Shown here piece after piece: positions 6,083 to 13,765 of a stretch of 42,294 bases of DNA. Position 1 is the stretch's first letter; the number at the start of each line of letters is the position of its first letter. Made by a program: the position numbers and the translations under genes. Origin of the DNA: a virus; the IMG/VR virus record IMGVR_UViG_3300004804_000012, positions 1-42,294 of that record; one strand, written 5' to 3'. The notes under the pieces were generated by a model. It saw only the letters and a list, made by a program, of their open reading frames with translations, did no database searches and was not told where the DNA came from.

Positions 6083-6328
6083 ATGACCAAGAAAAAGCAA
6101 AGGTTTCTCGCGGCGAAGAACATTCGCCGCATTACGGGGCTTAAGTTGCCCCTGGCAGTGAAGGCTGCAAAGCTCGTCGCCCACGCGATGGGCGGCGCAG
6201 CGCCAAAACCGGCCGCCATCCCGCCCGGCTGGAGCGTTGACACGGGCGTTCTCTGCCCGTGCGGTCTCGACGGGTGCACACGCACCGTCGTGACAATTCC
6301 CGGGCCACGGGGCACGTTCACGACATAG
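6083..6328 (+). CDS. Hypothetical basic protein with a Cys cluster, 81 aa
   Basis: ATG at 6083 has AAAAAGGGG at 6066-6074 as ribosome-binding site. An in-frame ATG at 6044 lacks one. The N-terminal half is Lys/Arg-rich (MTKKKQRFLAAKNIRRITG), followed by an Ala/Pro linker and a short Cys-containing segment (CPCGLDGCTRTVV) that may bind a metal or form a beta hairpin. It ends 22 nt before an intrinsic terminator, so it is the last gene of its transcript. Not recognised. Confidence 0.6.
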   Translation: MTKKKQRFLAAKNIRRITGLKLPLAVKAAKLVAHAMGGAAPKPAAIPPGWSVDTGVLCPCGLDGCTRTVVTIPGPRGTFTT

Positions 6329-6350
6329 TCGCGGACGCGATAGGCTAACC

Positions 6351-6376
6351 AAGCCCCCTCACCGGGGCTTTTTTTT
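6351..6376 (+). terminator. Intrinsic terminator
   Basis: AAGCCCC (6351-6357) pairs with GGGGCTT (6364-6370), followed by a T-run to 6376. TAGCTATCA (6376-6384) follows directly. Confidence 0.9.
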
Positions 6377-6392
6377 AGCTATCAACACTGGC

Positions 6393-6428
6393 TAAATACC
6401 AGCTCAAAACAGGGCATATCTATTGAAC
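6393..6428 (+). promoter_or_regulatory. Promoter-like element, copy 3
   Basis: TAAATA at 6393 and GGCATATCTATTGAAC at 6413-6428, again 20 nt apart. It is placed between a terminator and the membrane-protein gene at 6491. A perfect 7-bp hairpin, GGTTGTT/AACAACC (6458-6475), lies in the leader downstream. Confidence 0.6.
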
Positions 6429-6480
6429 TCGGTATAGATAGCCCGCGTTTGCCGCGAGGTTGTTAAGCAACAACCCGGCG

Positions 6481-6492
6481 ATTGATATCTAT
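6481..6492. repeat. GATATC palindrome copy 3
   Basis: ATTGATATCTAT, ending on the first two bases of the ATG at 6491, so a protein bound here would cover the start codon. Confidence 0.6.
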
Positions 6493-6811
6493 GGAACTTC
6501 AAGTCATGGAACCGCTTTTTGCTTTGGCGCTGTTTGCGGTGGTGGTCGCCGGTGCGGTGCTTTTCAGCATTCATCGCACTGACATTCGACGTTTAAAGGT
6601 ATGTGACCATCAGAGCTGGCAGTTGTTTTGTAAACACGAGCAACTCATCGAACGACAGGCGGATGAATTGGCCAAGCTGGAAAAACGGCACGAATACCTG
6701 AGAAAGGATGTGGCCAAGCTTGAGGCGCTTCTTGCGCGCGAAGCTTTGTCACGCCACGCAGCCGATGAAGCCCTGACGACGGCGATCACGGCAATCAACA
6801 GCCTGAAATAG
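6491..6811 (+). CDS. Membrane-anchored coiled-coil protein, 106 aa
   Basis: A hydrophobic segment (about residues 8-28, PLFALALFAVVVAGAVLF) anchors the protein. It is followed by a coiled coil (QLIERQADELAKLEKRHEYL to ALLAREALSRHAADEAL), the usual layout of small phage inner-membrane or spanin-like proteins. The start is ambiguous: ATG 6491 has no good ribosome-binding site and touches the GATATC palindrome; ATG 6506 would remove five residues. It is flanked by a promoter-like element upstream and a terminator downstream, so it is probably a single-gene transcript. Similar in design to the protein encoded at 19952. Confidence 0.65.
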   Translation: MELQVMEPLFALALFAVVVAGAVLFSIHRTDIRRLKVCDHQSWQLFCKHEQLIERQADELAKLEKRHEYLRKDVAKLEALLAREALSRHAADEALTTAITAINSLK

Positions 6812-6824
6812 TCGCTCTTCTCAG

Positions 6825-6867
6825 AAAAGCGTAACCCCGGCTTCGGCCGGGCTCTTGCGCTTTTTTT
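6825..6867 (+). terminator. Intrinsic terminator
   Basis: AAAAGCG pairs with GCGCTTTTTTT around an inner CCGGC-TTCG-GCCGG hairpin with a stable tetraloop. TAGCTATCA follows at 6867-6875. Confidence 0.9.
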
Positions 6868-6936
6868 AGCTATCAGCGGTCAAAATTTAAGAAATTGGTA
6901 CACTACGCCTATCCCATTTCCCCAGGAGTTTCTCTC

Positions 6937-7152
6937 ATGGCTGTTTACGACGCGTATGTCCAAGGCAAGTTCTACAAGACGATCGAAGCGCCCTACACGC
7001 ATAACGCGCTCACCCTCGTCACGCTCGACATTCAGGACAACCTCGTGCCTGACTATGACGAATCCAAGCCCGCACAGATCGCACTTCGGCACTCAAAGCC
7101 AACTTCAGCTCCCGTGCCTAAAACCATCGTTACTACAGTTTCAGATGCGTGA
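6937..7152 (+). CDS. Hypothetical protein, 71 aa
   Basis: ATG at 6937, with AGGAG at 6924-6928. A small beta-rich protein (VYDAYVQGKFYKTIEAPYTHNALTLVTLDIQD split over strands) with a Pro/Ser/Thr-rich tail ending IVTTVSDA. No membrane segment or catalytic motif. It is isolated between a terminator and the large gene at 7236. Not recognised. Confidence 0.65.
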   Translation: MAVYDAYVQGKFYKTIEAPYTHNALTLVTLDIQDNLVPDYDESKPAQIALRHSKPTSAPVPKTIVTTVSDA

Positions 7153-7235
7153 CATGTAGAGTACGGCATTGTCTTTTGCGCAGGCTATCTGCCAAAATAC
7201 AGCTGTTCTGTGGCGTACATAGCAAGGATGCTTCC

Positions 7236-9254
7236 ATGCCATTCCAGTCTGAAAAGCAGCGTCGTTTTCTTTGGGCCGCTCACCCCGACATTGCAAAGCG
7301 TTGGGCGCAAGAGTATCCCGAGAGCAACAAGAATCTGCCGCTGTACGCGCACGATCATGAGGGGTCTAAGGGTGACTCTGCCAAGACTGCCGCGGTAACT
7401 GCCCTGCGCCTTGCGGCAACCAAGTGGGCAAATATTACCAACTTAGTGAACATTAACACTTTGAGCGCGGGTGAAACAAAGGCGGCTAACTCGGGAATGG
7501 TGCGCGTTCCTATGCCGAATCACGAAAAGCCGACGTACGCTGGGCAGGAACAAGAGCAAGGCACAGCGAAACCAGTCGAAAACACGGATTGCGAGCCTAA
7601 CGCAAAACAGCAGGATGAAAACGCTGTTAGTGCGCTTTTTGGCAAGCTTTCTGCGGTTCTTGCTCAGCCCTTGCGCGAAGCGCTCGAAGTTGAGCAGGCA
7701 ATGCAGGAGGCACGAGATCCCCGCTTCGTGCCACTAAACCTTGGCATGCGACAGTTCTCGGCACCGAGTCCAACCGTCGCGCCGCCTATGGGCATGGCCG
7801 CCGCTCCTGGCCAACCCCAGCCGCAAACTCAGGCCCAGCCCACACAGCCCGGCCAAGCTGCTCCGGTAGGCGGCGGATCGAACCCGCAGTTCAATCCTAT
7901 CAATGCGTTCGGAGCTATCGGCGCTAAGGGCCAGCTGAACGGCAACGCAGCGTTCGGCCAGAAGAACTCCCCGGACAGCTCAAAGATTGCCAACCTGCAG
8001 AACTACACGTTGCCGCAGTATCCGTACGACCCCCAGCTGCACACCATGTTGCAGAAATGGGAAAACTCAGCCGATGACACTGCGCCCGGCGTACCAGCGC
8101 ATCTCGTAGAGCCGCTGAGCAAGTACATGCGCGGGCTGAACATGACGCACATAAAAAGCCGCCAAGTCGTGCCGGTGCTGCCCGAAGGCCAGAACCCAGA
8201 CGAACTGGACGCCATTGAGACGCTCATGGAGCTTGAGCACGCACAACCCAAGCAAAAGCTCGCGGCCGCAGGCGCCAACCTCGATCCGAACTTAAACATG
8301 GTCTACAACAAGCCGAAGACCAACTACATGATGCCGAAGTACCTGCGAGAGAACCAGCTGGCACCTGAACAAGCCAGCCAGTTGCTCGCAGGAATGCGCG
8401 CCGTGGCGCCCCATAATGCGCTAGACAAAACCAGACTTGACTGGAACGGTTTGCAAATCCAGGGCTACGGCTCCCGCGTCCACAATAACGACCACGTGAC
8501 GCACCTGGGTCGCTGGTTGCATCAGTTTGACGGCGACGAGTTCGAGTCGGCGCATCCTGACAAGACGCAAGGCTTTGGCGACGCGTTCTTTCCGTATGCC
8601 AACCTTGTTTCGGTGCCATCAGGTATGGGCGGCACGGCCATGCACGAGCTGGGCCACGCTATCGACTACAACGCATTTCCAGCCGACAGCAGCTTGCGAC
8701 ATCTCGGAGCTTCGTTGTATCGGGCGCACGCGCCTACGCTCTGGAAAGAACACGCTGCCTGGCGCAAGGGCCGTAAAGGCGTGCTCGACGCTTACACTGC
8801 TGACAAGCTTGACCCGCAGATAGCTTACAAAGTCCTTGAGAGCGGCAAAGGCGCCAAGCGTGTTGGTCTAGGTTCGTATTGGGGCGCCGGACTAGGCACC
8901 GTGGGCGGAATTGGCGCTGCGGCTGCTGGATTGGCCGCGCTAAACGAAATGGGCGTCGATTTGCGCAACATTCCTGGGCGCGTGCTGGCCTTGCCCGTTG
9001 TCGGCGGCGCAATGCTCGGCGGCATGGGCGGCATCGGCTTAGGTAATCTTCTAGCCAAGGAACCGCCGAAACGCGAAAAAATCGTCAAGCTTATGGCCAA
9101 GCAATTAGCCAAGAAACAACGCCTGCCTTACGCCCGAGCCCAACAGCTCGTTGAACAGCAGCTCGCTCAATCGGAGCCCGCGCAGCCCAGCTTGCGCAAA
9201 GCGGCCGCGGCTTTGACTGAAAAGATATCAATGCCGCGCGAGACAATGTTTTGA
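7236..9254 (+). CDS. Probable virion-associated zinc metalloprotease-like protein, 672 aa
   Basis: ATG at 7236 is preceded by AAGGATG, and the N-terminus MPFQSEKQRRFLWAAHPDIA matches a short motif common in phage proteins. Domains in order: the N-terminal motif; a helical region with SALFGKLSAVL; a Pro/Gln-rich linker near residues 180-225; a globular domain; then HELGHAID at residues 470-477, an HExxH zinc site with Asp three residues on, as in gluzincin-like peptidases; then two glycine-zipper hydrophobic stretches (about 545-610) and a Lys/Gln-rich tail. The AAAGATATCAAT motif lies in the last codons (KISM, using rare ATA). The mix of protease and membrane-active segments suggests an injected or capsid protein, which is inference. 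Confidence 0.65.
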   Translation: MPFQSEKQRRFLWAAHPDIAKRWAQEYPESNKNLPLYAHDHEGSKGDSAKTAAVTALRLAATKWANITNLVNINTLSAGETKAANSGMVRVPMPNHEKPTYAGQEQEQGTAKPVENTDCEPNAKQQDENAVSALFGKLSAVLAQPLREALEVEQAMQEARDPRFVPLNLGMRQFSAPSPTVAPPMGMAAAPGQPQPQTQAQPTQPGQAAPVGGGSNPQFNPINAFGAIGAKGQLNGNAAFGQKNSPDSSKIANLQNYTLPQYPYDPQLHTMLQKWENSADDTAPGVPAHLVEPLSKYMRGLNMTHIKSRQVVPVLPEGQNPDELDAIETLMELEHAQPKQKLAAAGANLDPNLNMVYNKPKTNYMMPKYLRENQLAPEQASQLLAGMRAVAPHNALDKTRLDWNGLQIQGYGSRVHNNDHVTHLGRWLHQFDGDEFESAHPDKTQGFGDAFFPYANLVSVPSGMGGTAMHELGHAIDYNAFPADSSLRHLGASLYRAHAPTLWKEHAAWRKGRKGVLDAYTADKLDPQIAYKVLESGKGAKRVGLGSYWGAGLGTVGGIGAAAAGLAALNEMGVDLRNIPGRVLALPVVGGAMLGGMGGIGLGNLLAKEPPKREKIVKLMAKQLAKKQRLPYARAQQLVEQQLAQSEPAQPSLRKAAAALTEKISMPRETMF

Positions 9255-9268
9255 ACACTGCCAAGCTT

Positions 9269-9340
9269 ATGAAACAATATGGCCTGCTCAAGCCGAAACG
9301 CTTGCAGCAGGCTTACCCGCTGCTTGGCGATGACCAATAA
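9269..9340 (+). CDS. Tiny ORF or -1 extension of the upstream protein, 23 aa
   Basis: ATG at 9269 encodes MKQYGLLKPKRLQQAYPLLG plus DDQ. The same frame is open back past the TGA at 9252 and reads LNTAKLMKQYGLLKPKRL, so a -1 slip on TTTT at 9249-9252 would add this tail to the metalloprotease. The amino-acid pattern is protein-like rather than random. It may be a true miniprotein, a frameshift tail or a decayed gene end. Confidence 0.3.
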   Translation: MKQYGLLKPKRLQQAYPLLGDDQ

Positions 9341-9374
9341 CAAGCTTGACTCCTCAAACGCAGAAAGACAAACC

Positions 9375-10574
9375 ATGGCAAGGCGCCCGAAGATCGTTTC
9401 TCCAGCAATGTTTGGGGCCAAGTTTGCGGCGTCTGCAGAAAGCATTGGCAATTCTGCCTTGAGCGGCGCAATGACTGGCGGGCTCGCTGGCGGTGCAATT
9501 GGTGGCGTTGGCGGGCTGGTACACGGCGCGTATAGCGCTGGTAAGGGCAAACGCTTAGGTGGCGCCCTGAAAGGCGGCCTCCGCGGCGCTGCAGGTGGCG
9601 CATTAGTTGGCGGCGGGTTGCTTGGCGGCCTTAGCGCTGGTCTGGCGGCTGGCGCGCCAAACGACGCCCTACTGTCTACCGATAAGGCTACGCAGCGGGC
9701 TGCGCTTCAAAACATGGAAACAAGTTGGAAAAAAGATCCGGCACAGTTCCCTACTGATGCAGCCAACATTCTTGGCTTGAGTTCGGCGGGCGCAGCTGTC
9801 GGCGGCTTGGCTGGGAATCAGTTACGCAATATGCTGCCCGGCGGCAAGTCCAAGAAAGAATCGCCAAAGAAAGATACTGAAACCAAAACCAAAGAGGACG
9901 AAAAGATGGCAAGCGCGTTTGAGTTCGGCGAAAAGCTCGCCATGGATCCGCGGCTCATGGGCGGCCTTGGTGGCGCTGCTCTCGGCGCTGGCGTCGGCGG
10001 CCTGGCTGGCTTGGTAAACCCTGGCGTTGACGAGAACGGCAAACGTAAGAGCCGCCTGGGTGCAGCGCTCAAAGGCGCGTTGGGTGGCGGCGCTGTAGGC
10101 GGTCTCGGTGGCGCCGCTGTCGGGCACTTCGCACCGAATCAGACGCAGCAGTTTGGTTCGCAGATCGCCGGGCTTTTGGGTGGCGGAAAAGCCGGGCCGT
10201 CGCAAGCTGAGCAAGACCACAACCGGCAGATGAAAGCACTCAACCGCGGCTTTACGCGTGGTTGGCCAAGCTCAGAAACAGCACAGCGGCCCCACGCGCT
10301 TATGCACGCTGTTGGCGAAGAGCCGATGGTAAGTATCGCACCGGATTACGTTAATGGCGGGGTAAGTCGGCGGCCAGAAAGTGACTTGAGTGTAAGCCAG
10401 TCATTTCCTGGCGTCGACCGCGATATCGCCGCCAACAACGCCGACTACGACCGCCGCGCCGTTGCCGAGGGCCGCCCGACGTTAGAGCAAGCAGTAGAGA
10501 AGCATCGCGCACAGCTTGCACAACAGCGGCAGCTTCAAGGCGCTTACGGCGCAGAGCCGATGGGTCCGCAGTAA
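9375..10574 (+). CDS. Glycine-zipper membrane-active protein with an internal duplication, 399 aa
   Basis: The most likely start is ATG 9375 after AGAAAGAC; in-frame ATGs at 9279 and 9330 are possible. Two similar modules occur. Each has an FGxKxA motif (FGAKFAAS near residue 14; FGEKLAMD near 182), a run of GG-rich hydrophobic sequence, a charged GKxKRLG or GKRKSRLG knot and a second Gly-rich segment (ALKGGLRGAAGG; ALKGALGGGAVGG). A Lys/Glu linker (about 155-175) joins them and the C-terminus is soluble. Gly-zipper segments favour membrane insertion or tight helix packing. It resembles virion or injection proteins in general design; no family assigned. Confidence 0.6.
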   Translation: MARRPKIVSPAMFGAKFAASAESIGNSALSGAMTGGLAGGAIGGVGGLVHGAYSAGKGKRLGGALKGGLRGAAGGALVGGGLLGGLSAGLAAGAPNDALLSTDKATQRAALQNMETSWKKDPAQFPTDAANILGLSSAGAAVGGLAGNQLRNMLPGGKSKKESPKKDTETKTKEDEKMASAFEFGEKLAMDPRLMGGLGGAALGAGVGGLAGLVNPGVDENGKRKSRLGAALKGALGGGAVGGLGGAAVGHFAPNQTQQFGSQIAGLLGGGKAGPSQAEQDHNRQMKALNRGFTRGWPSSETAQRPHALMHAVGEEPMVSIAPDYVNGGVSRRPESDLSVSQSFPGVDRDIAANNADYDRRAVAEGRPTLEQAVEKHRAQLAQQRQLQGAYGAEPMGPQ

Positions 10575-10604
10575 TACGCTGCCCTCAAACACTGATACCT
10601 AAAG

Positions 10605-10637
10605 AAAAGCGGGGGCTGTAACAAGCTCTCGCTTTTT
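10605..10637 (+). terminator. Intrinsic terminator
   Basis: AAAAGCGGGGGCT pairs with AGCTCTCGCTTTTT (two G-U pairs), then TTC TTT. It is followed by TGCTATCAGCGGT, nearly identical to the sequence after the terminator at 6825. Confidence 0.85.
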
Positions 10638-10680
10638 CTTTGCTATCAGCGGTATTCAAGCGCGTTTGGTAAACTGAGCC

Positions 10681-10692
10681 AAAGATATCAAT
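10681..10692. repeat. GATATC palindrome copy 5
   Basis: AAAGATATCAAT, running into the ATG at 10691. Together with copies at 9224 and 39968 it forms an AAAGATATCAATG subgroup. Confidence 0.65.
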
Positions 10693-10714
10693 GGCCCGTG
10701 GCAAGGATGCCCGT

Positions 10715-13690
10715 ATGCCCCAGCCCGCTGAAGACCTCCACGCGCGCTTTCAACCCGACTACACGCCAGAGCAGCTTGAGAGCCTGGGCGTGTACGACGC
10801 GTTGTATCGTGGCGCGGCACCAAGGCTTGCGAGCCTGGGCGAGTGGAAGCCCGAATGGCTGAGCGAGCACGACCCCAAGGGCTGGGCGCAGTGGTACAAG
10901 CGCTACGCAGGCGGCCGCAGGCTTCCCGGCGAAGACGAGCGGCAGATCAAGCGCTGGCTGAGCTTGAAAGCGCGTCATGGCGGGCCGTTTGTTACGAAGC
11001 CCACGCCAAAACGCGGTTGGGCCTTGCGTAACTGGGCAGTGGATCCGGCCAAGCTGGTGCCCGATCAAGCGCAAGAGATCAACAGCATGCTCGAAGAACA
11101 CCAGCGCAAAGCCATGCAGAAGTTCGTCCAGGAACGCGTCCAAGCCCCTGTGAAGGCCGCCGAGCTTGCGCCCGACGTCCAGCTGCAAGAGCACCAGCAG
11201 CGCGTCTCGGACCGTATTACAGACGAAGACCCGCGCCTGCTGCTCTATCACGGCTTGGGTACGGGCAAGTCGCTCTCGGCTATTGCTGCTGCTGAGGCGG
11301 CCAAGAAAGTCCACGGCGGCGAATACGGCGTCGTAGTCCCAGCCAGTCTCAAGCCGAACTTCCAGAAAGAAGTCAAGAAGTTCACGCGGAACTCGAACCC
11401 TGAGATCCTGAGCTACACGGGCCTGGCTCGCGGCAAAGACTTCCAGAACATGCCCGAAACGCTGGTCATGGACGAAGCCCAGCGCCTCAAGAACCCAGGC
11501 TCTGCGACTACTTCAGCCGCCCAGCGCATAGCGGCCCGGGCCAAGCGCCTGTTGCTGCTTTCGGGTACGCCGATCACCAACTCGCCCGGAGACTTGGCTA
11601 GTCCCGTGTCCATGCTTCGCAACGAGCCGATCTCGCCGAGTGAGTTCGAGAAGCAGTTCGTGGGCTACAAGAAGAAGTTTCCGGGGATCATTCCGGCGCT
11701 TCGGGGCGCGCAATGGGGCGACGTGCCGTACGTCAAGAACGAGGGCCAGCTGCGCAACATGCTGCAAGGCCACGTGGACTATCAGCCGGGCCAGACTCCT
11801 GACGGCGTGAACGTTAACGAAGAAACGATCAAAGTCCCGCTGTCGCCCGAACAGCAGCGTATCCAGAAAGCCGTACGAAGCGGCATTCCGCCCGGGTTTC
11901 TCTGGAAGCTTGACCAGGAGTTCCCGCTATCTCGTGAAGAACTGGGCAAACTCAACTCGTTCATGACGGGCCTGCGGCAAGTCTCGCTGTCGACGCAGCC
12001 GTTCCGGGCCGACAAGAACCCCCTCAAGGCGTTCGACCAGTCGAGCAAGCTGCAGGAAGCCATGAAGCGCCTGCGCGAAACACTGGACTCAGACCCGCGC
12101 CGCAAGGCCATCATCTACTCGAACTTCATCGATGCGGGCCTCAAACCCTACTCGGCTGCTCTGGAGCGCGAGAACATCCCCCATGGGGTCTTCCACGGAG
12201 GCATTCCCTTGGCCGCCCGGCAGCAGGCGCTCAATGACTACAACGCTGGCAAGCTTCGTGCGTTGCTTCTGGGCCCCGCGGCTGCTGAAGGTATATCGAC
12301 CAAGGGCACAAGCTTGATTCAGCTCATGGACCCGTACTGGCACGAATCCCGCACGCAGCAAGCTCGTGGCCGTGGTCTGCGCTTTGACTCACACCAGGGC
12401 CTGCCAGAAGAACTCAAGAACGTCGCGGTTCAAAGATATCTATCGGGCAGCGAAGAGCCCGGTCTGCTGGGCAAGCTCATGGGCAAACGGCGGCAACGTA
12501 CAGGAGACGAGGTCATGTCCCGCTTGGCTGACGAGAAAGAACAACTCAACGAGAAGTTCCGGCAGATCTTGCGTGACGTGGGCACTGACCGCGCACAAGA
12601 GCCGGAGAAAGCCGCGGCTGAACAACCCGCGCCTCCCCAGAAGAAAAAGAAGCCGGGCATGCCGTGGCTGAGTGCTGGCTTGGGTGGTGTCGGTGCGTTG
12701 GGTTACGGCTTGTCGCGGGGTTTGGCGTCAGACGAACAAGCGCAGCGCGTGCGAGACGCGGCCAAGAACTACGACCCGCAAGCATTTCTTACAGGGAAGT
12801 TTCCTGAAAACCAGACTGGCCTGACGTACTACCAGAAGACGCTCAGTCCAGCAGCGCAGCTCACACCTTTTGGCTCTGCGGTCGGTCCAATTTTGACCGC
12901 GATCCGCTCGCCTATTTCGCAGCTCAAGCCGCCTGGCGTAAGTACCGATACGTGGCAAAGCATCTTGACCAATGTGCCGGGTGCGCGCACGTTGCATGAC
13001 ACCGTGGCAGGCGCGCTGGCCGCCCAGCAGCAGAAAGTCGTACCTGCTGCGTACATGCTCAAGACACCCGCTGAACGCAATGGCGGCGGCGGGCTTGCTC
13101 ATTACACCATGTTCTCAAACGGTCCCGTCGCAGCATATGCGCATCAAATCAAGGCGCGGTTGTCTGATCTTCCTGTGCCAGAGAGTATGGGCGTGCCCGC
13201 CAACACGCGATACAGCGACTGGATGGGTCGTAAATTTGAAGATTTTGTGGCGGCACGCACGGGTCAGCGCATTAATCCGTTCGAATTCACGACAAAGTTC
13301 ATGCCGCACGAAGAGCAAGCCAAGCTTATGGAAGACTTCTACAAGTCTTTGCCTCCCGAGCAGCAGCAGTTCCGCCAGACAGCTGAAAACCCAGGCCCCG
13401 GCTATGCCGCGCAGACGAGCAACTATCTACCCAAAGCGACAGCGGCTTTGGCTCTGCGCGACAAGCTCAAACACATTGGCCTAGCAGCAGGTGGCGCTGG
13501 CGCTGGTGGTGCGCTGGGGCACTATCTCATGCGCAATCGCAAGGACAAGAACCCTTTGGGATACTGGGCAAGCGTGCTGGGTGGTACTGGTCTGGGCGGC
13601 GCGGCGGGTTATTACGGCGGCACAGCGCAAGGACAGCAGCAAATGTCGGGCTTGATTGACCAGCTGAAAGCCCTGGCTAATCGCGCTTGA
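10715..13690 (+). CDS. SNF2-type superfamily 2 helicase with a hydrophobic C-terminal extension, 991 aa
   Basis: DNA-dependent ATPase of the SNF2-like SF2 group. The start is ATG 10715, with AAGGAT seven bases upstream; ATG 10691 would add eight residues. A Trp-rich N-terminal domain (about 1-120) precedes the helicase core: motif I GLGTGKS (180-186), motif II DEAQ (253-256), motif III LLLSGTPIT (about 285) and motif VI QARGRGLR (about 549-556). After a Pro/Lys linker near 625-640 comes a 350-residue extension with Gly-rich hydrophobic segments at its start (PWLSAGLGGVGALGYGLS) and end (GGTGLGGAAGYYGG). Typical phage helicases lack this. It may be carried in the virion. The GATATC motif at 12435 uses AGA and CTA codons. 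Confidence 0.85.
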   Translation: MPQPAEDLHARFQPDYTPEQLESLGVYDALYRGAAPRLASLGEWKPEWLSEHDPKGWAQWYKRYAGGRRLPGEDERQIKRWLSLKARHGGPFVTKPTPKRGWALRNWAVDPAKLVPDQAQEINSMLEEHQRKAMQKFVQERVQAPVKAAELAPDVQLQEHQQRVSDRITDEDPRLLLYHGLGTGKSLSAIAAAEAAKKVHGGEYGVVVPASLKPNFQKEVKKFTRNSNPEILSYTGLARGKDFQNMPETLVMDEAQRLKNPGSATTSAAQRIAARAKRLLLLSGTPITNSPGDLASPVSMLRNEPISPSEFEKQFVGYKKKFPGIIPALRGAQWGDVPYVKNEGQLRNMLQGHVDYQPGQTPDGVNVNEETIKVPLSPEQQRIQKAVRSGIPPGFLWKLDQEFPLSREELGKLNSFMTGLRQVSLSTQPFRADKNPLKAFDQSSKLQEAMKRLRETLDSDPRRKAIIYSNFIDAGLKPYSAALERENIPHGVFHGGIPLAARQQALNDYNAGKLRALLLGPAAAEGISTKGTSLIQLMDPYWHESRTQQARGRGLRFDSHQGLPEELKNVAVQRYLSGSEEPGLLGKLMGKRRQRTGDEVMSRLADEKEQLNEKFRQILRDVGTDRAQEPEKAAAEQPAPPQKKKKPGMPWLSAGLGGVGALGYGLSRGLASDEQAQRVRDAAKNYDPQAFLTGKFPENQTGLTYYQKTLSPAAQLTPFGSAVGPILTAIRSPISQLKPPGVSTDTWQSILTNVPGARTLHDTVAGALAAQQQKVVPAAYMLKTPAERNGGGGLAHYTMFSNGPVAAYAHQIKARLSDLPVPESMGVPANTRYSDWMGRKFEDFVAARTGQRINPFEFTTKFMPHEEQAKLMEDFYKSLPPEQQQFRQTAENPGPGYAAQTSNYLPKATAALALRDKLKHIGLAAGGAGAGGALGHYLMRNRKDKNPLGYWASVLGGTGLGGAAGYYGGTAQGQQQMSGLIDQLKALANRA

Positions 13691-13714
13691 AAACGGCGCA
13701 GCAAACGCTATCTT
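13687..13714 (+). promoter_or_regulatory. Possible sigma70-like promoter before thyX
   Basis: TTGAAA (13687-13692), a 16-nt spacer and TATCTT (13709-13714), spanning the end of the helicase gene and 50-80 nt before ATG 13766. Confidence 0.35.
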
Positions 13715-13765
13715 TGGGCGGCATTGGGTGTTCTATCCATTTCCGCTCACTGGGGGCTTTTGCTC

